Shown here: positions 62,113 through 64,000 of the stretch, piece by piece
Position numbering within the stretch: the stretch's first letter is position 1
How the letters are laid out: each line of letters begins with the position of its first letter
DNA from: Deltaproteobacteria bacterium
GTDB taxonomy: Bacteria; Acidobacteriota; Thermoanaerobaculia; Multivoradales; JAHZIX01
DNA: 64,000 bases
Assembly: GCA_022601195.1 (NCBI GenBank)
Contig: JAHZIX010000005.1
Span: forward strand, 1-64,000
Direction: 5' to 3'
The notes under the pieces: generated by a model
Told to the model about the DNA's origin: nothing
Databases searched by the model: none
Seen by the model: only the letters and a program-made list of their open reading frames with translations
Program-made: the position numbers and the translations under genes

Positions 62113-64000
62113 ATGGAAGAACCCCTGCGCCGTCGTGGCAGCCCGGTCTTGCCCATTTCTCGGCGGGCCCGGGCTCGGTTCGACCTGGAGGACGAGGAGT
62201 TTCCTCGCGGTGATGCGACGCCGGAAGACTATCTCCACGCGGCTCGCCGCCTAGCGGATCGGGTCAACAGCAGGGCGGAGCTGAATGAAGGTGCGGAAGA
62301 CGGTGCTTCAGAAGACGGCGCTTTAGAAGACGGTGCTTCAGAGTCTGGGGTTTCCGCTGGCCGCCTTCATGCTCTCGTTCTGATATCTCGGTTCCTTGGC
62401 CTGCTGCTCGGCCAGTATCGCCAGCAACGCCATTCCGATGTGCTCAGCCAGGCGGTGGACTGGCTGGAAGAGCGGTTCGGGGCTCACCGCCTTCAGAAGA
62501 CTTGGCAGGCATTGGATCATTTCTTCCCGTCAGGTAACGAAAGCTCCGGGAGCTCGAATTCGATCGCAGAACAGAGCGGGGTTAAGGGCACCTCATCCAT
62601 CGGGGCTGGGGAGCCAGGACGGTCCAGGGCAGAAGAAGGCCTCGAGGCCCTGCTAGTGATCTGGGCTCTCAACGACAACCCAGCGGTAGGTCCCTGGCAG
62701 CAGCTCTTCGATGATGGAGAGCTCGAAGAAACCTCTGGCTATCGGGACCTCTTCGTCAGTTTGAGGGAATTTTTCTCTCACCAGCCGGGCTTTGGCCCGG
62801 ACGACGAAAACCTCCTCGACTTGGTGCGGGCGCCGGCGAGGGTGGCACCGGACTCCTTGCGGGGGCAGCTCAGGTTCATCAGCCGGGTGAGCCCTGATCT
62901 CTTGGTCTCTGAACTCTCGGTCTCAGGTCTCTCGGAGATGGAGTTCAGGGATCGGACGCTGGCGGGCCCCGAGTCATCCGGATCCTCCTGGTCTCGCGAG
63001 GTCCTGGTCGGTCTCGATGTCCTGAGGGAAGAGGACAAACCAGTGTTTGTGGGACCGGGTGGAGCGCCTGGCCCCGGGCCTCCGGAGGTGCTCGACTTCG
63101 CTGGCATGGATGAGGAAGAGGAACGCTTTTCCGAGGACCGACGTTGGATGCCGGAATTGGTCCTGGTGGCGAAGAACGTCTTCGTTTGGTTGGATCAAAT
63201 TTCCTCCAACTACGGTCGGCCGGTGCATCGCTTGGATCAGATCCCCGACCGGGAACTGGATCGTCTGGCCCGATGGGGGATGAGCGGTCTGTGGCTGATC
63301 GGGCTGTGGCAGCGCAGCGACGCTTCTAGGCGTATCAAGAGATTGTGCGGGAATCCAGAAGCCGCCGCTTCTGCCTATTCCCTAGAGAACTATCGCATCG
63401 CTGAGGAGCTAGGAGGGGAGAAGGCTCTGGAAGATTTGACTCGCCGCGCCTCCCGCCGAGGAATTCGCCTCGCTTGCGACATGGTTCCCAACCATTTTGG
63501 TATCGACTCCCAATGGGTGATGGATCATCCGGAGCGTTTTCTTTCCCTGCCTCACCCCCCGTTCCCCGGCTACCGTTTCCAAGGGCCTGATTTGTCTTCA
63601 AATCCGGAGGTCGAGCTCTTCTTGGAGGATGGCTATTACAACCGCCAAGATGCCGCGGTGGTTTTCTTGCGCCGAGATCGCCAAACCGGCCAGGAACGGT
63701 TTATCTACCATGGCAACGACGGCACGGGGCTGCCCTGGAACGACACGGCCCAATTGGACTATCTGCGCCAAGAGACCCGAGAGGCCGTTATCGAAGCGAT
63801 CGTTTCCGTGGCGAAGAGATTTCCCATTATCCGGTTCGACGCGGCCATGACTCTAGCGCGGCGCCATGTGCAGAGACTTTGGTATCCGGAGCCGGGCAAG
63901 GGCGGGGACATCCCTTCCCGGGCGGCCCACGGGATCCGGGAAGCAGATTTTCGACGGCTCATGCCGAAAGAGTTTTGGCGAGAGGTCGTAGACCGGCTGG
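62113..64000 (+). CDS. Alpha-amylase-family (GH13-type) protein, partial at right edge
   Basis: The frame opened by the ATG at 62113 stays open to the window edge (at least 629 residues), so the stop is outside. The N-terminal half is acidic, and contains a (EDGAS)-type 15-bp tandem repeat near 62,289-62,345. The GH13 region includes IRLACDMVPNHFGIDSQW (conserved region I, Asp...Asn-His) and FPIIRFDAAMTLARRH (conserved region II, Arg-x-Asp). A likely glycoside hydrolase or transglycosylase acting on alpha-glucans; the long N-terminal part is atypical. No ribosome site is obvious, so the start is provisional. Confidence 0.8.
   Translation, partial: MEEPLRRRGSPVLPISRRARARFDLEDEEFPRGDATPEDYLHAARRLADRVNSRAELNEGAEDGASEDGALEDGASESGVSAGRLHALVLISRFLGLLLGQYRQQRHSDVLSQAVDWLEERFGAHRLQKTWQALDHFFPSGNESSGSSNSIAEQSGVKGTSSIGAGEPGRSRAEEGLEALLVIWALNDNPAVGPWQQLFDDGELEETSGYRDLFVSLREFFSHQPGFGPDDENLLDLVRAPARVAPDSLRGQLRFISRVSPDLLVSELSVSGLSEMEFRDRTLAGPESSGSSWSREVLVGLDVLREEDKPVFVGPGGAPGPGPPEVLDFAGMDEEEERFSEDRRWMPELVLVAKNVFVWLDQISSNYGRPVHRLDQIPDRELDRLARWGMSGLWLIGLWQRSDASRRIKRLCGNPEAAASAYSLENYRIAEELGGEKALEDLTRRASRRGIRLACDMVPNHFGIDSQWVMDHPERFLSLPHPPFPGYRFQGPDLSSNPEVELFLEDGYYNRQDAAVVFLRRDRQTGQERFIYHGNDGTGLPWNDTAQLDYLRQETREAVIEAIVSVAKRFPIIRFDAAMTLARRHVQRLWYPEPGKGGDIPSRAAHGIREADFRRLMPKEFWREVVDRL
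62289..62345 (+). repeat. 15-bp tandem repeat coding EDGAS-type units
   Basis: GAAGACGGTGCTTCA, GAAGACGGCGCTTTA, GAAGACGGTGCTTCA in a row, preceded by a partial unit, within the amylase-family gene. Confidence 0.85.

Overview
The window is about 60% GC with dense, mostly short-gapped genes on both strands. Several traits suggest a soil or marine Acidobacteriota-type organism, perhaps near Thermoanaerobaculia: a Ser/Thr kinase with a long helical-repeat arm, a beta-propeller amidohydrolase, many secreted carboxypeptidase-regulatory-like proteins, a protein ending in a DGFESGDTSGWS tail, and a TonB-type energy transducer implying a Gram-negative envelope. This placement is inferred from gene content only. 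No rRNA, complete tRNA, CRISPR array or intact insertion sequence was seen.

Layout. 1-1.4 kb: remnant of an RHS/YD-repeat gene followed by a ten-copy degenerate 42-bp tandem repeat. 1.4-13 kb: a signalling and metabolism block (TPR-like Ser/Thr kinase, four-helix-bundle protein, Cys-rich protein, AraC regulator, YHS protein, amidohydrolase, ParA-like protein with an altered P-loop, MenC). 13.1-16.5 kb: an AT-richer accessory island with a PD-(D/E)XK nuclease-like gene convergent with a two-gene unit, a pentapeptide-repeat channel-like membrane protein overlapping a minimal nucleotidyltransferase. 16.5-22 kb: a DUF3482-type GTPase with its DUF2868 partner, a TonB-family protein, UppS and a small secreted Cys peptide. 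22.3-30.2 kb: three tandem paralogous secreted proteins plus a deleted fourth copy, with conserved spacer elements. 30.4-36.3 kb: further secreted or outer-membrane proteins. 36.4-50.7 kb: class II photolyase, a PQQ-type propeller protein, an RsmF-like methyltransferase, a GH5-like hydrolase, a class V aminotransferase, an SDR, two DinB-like proteins, a strictosidine-synthase-like propeller, FabI, an XRE regulator and a secreted protein. 50.6-56.9 kb: a compact minus-strand operon (ACP-like, KS, KS-like protein lacking both His, halogenase-like flavoprotein, carotenoid-oxygenase-like protein), a candidate type II PKS/FAS-like biosynthetic cluster. 57.3-64 kb: DUF4920 protein, membrane-anchored gluzincin-like peptidase, secreted protein, M28 peptidase, and a GH13 alpha-amylase-family gene running off the right edge.

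The best candidates for undescribed biology are the 13.5-16.3 kb NTase/channel/nuclease island, the 50.6-56.9 kb operon, the expanding secreted family at 22-30 kb, and the recurring 14-16-bp tandem duplications at or near stop codons.
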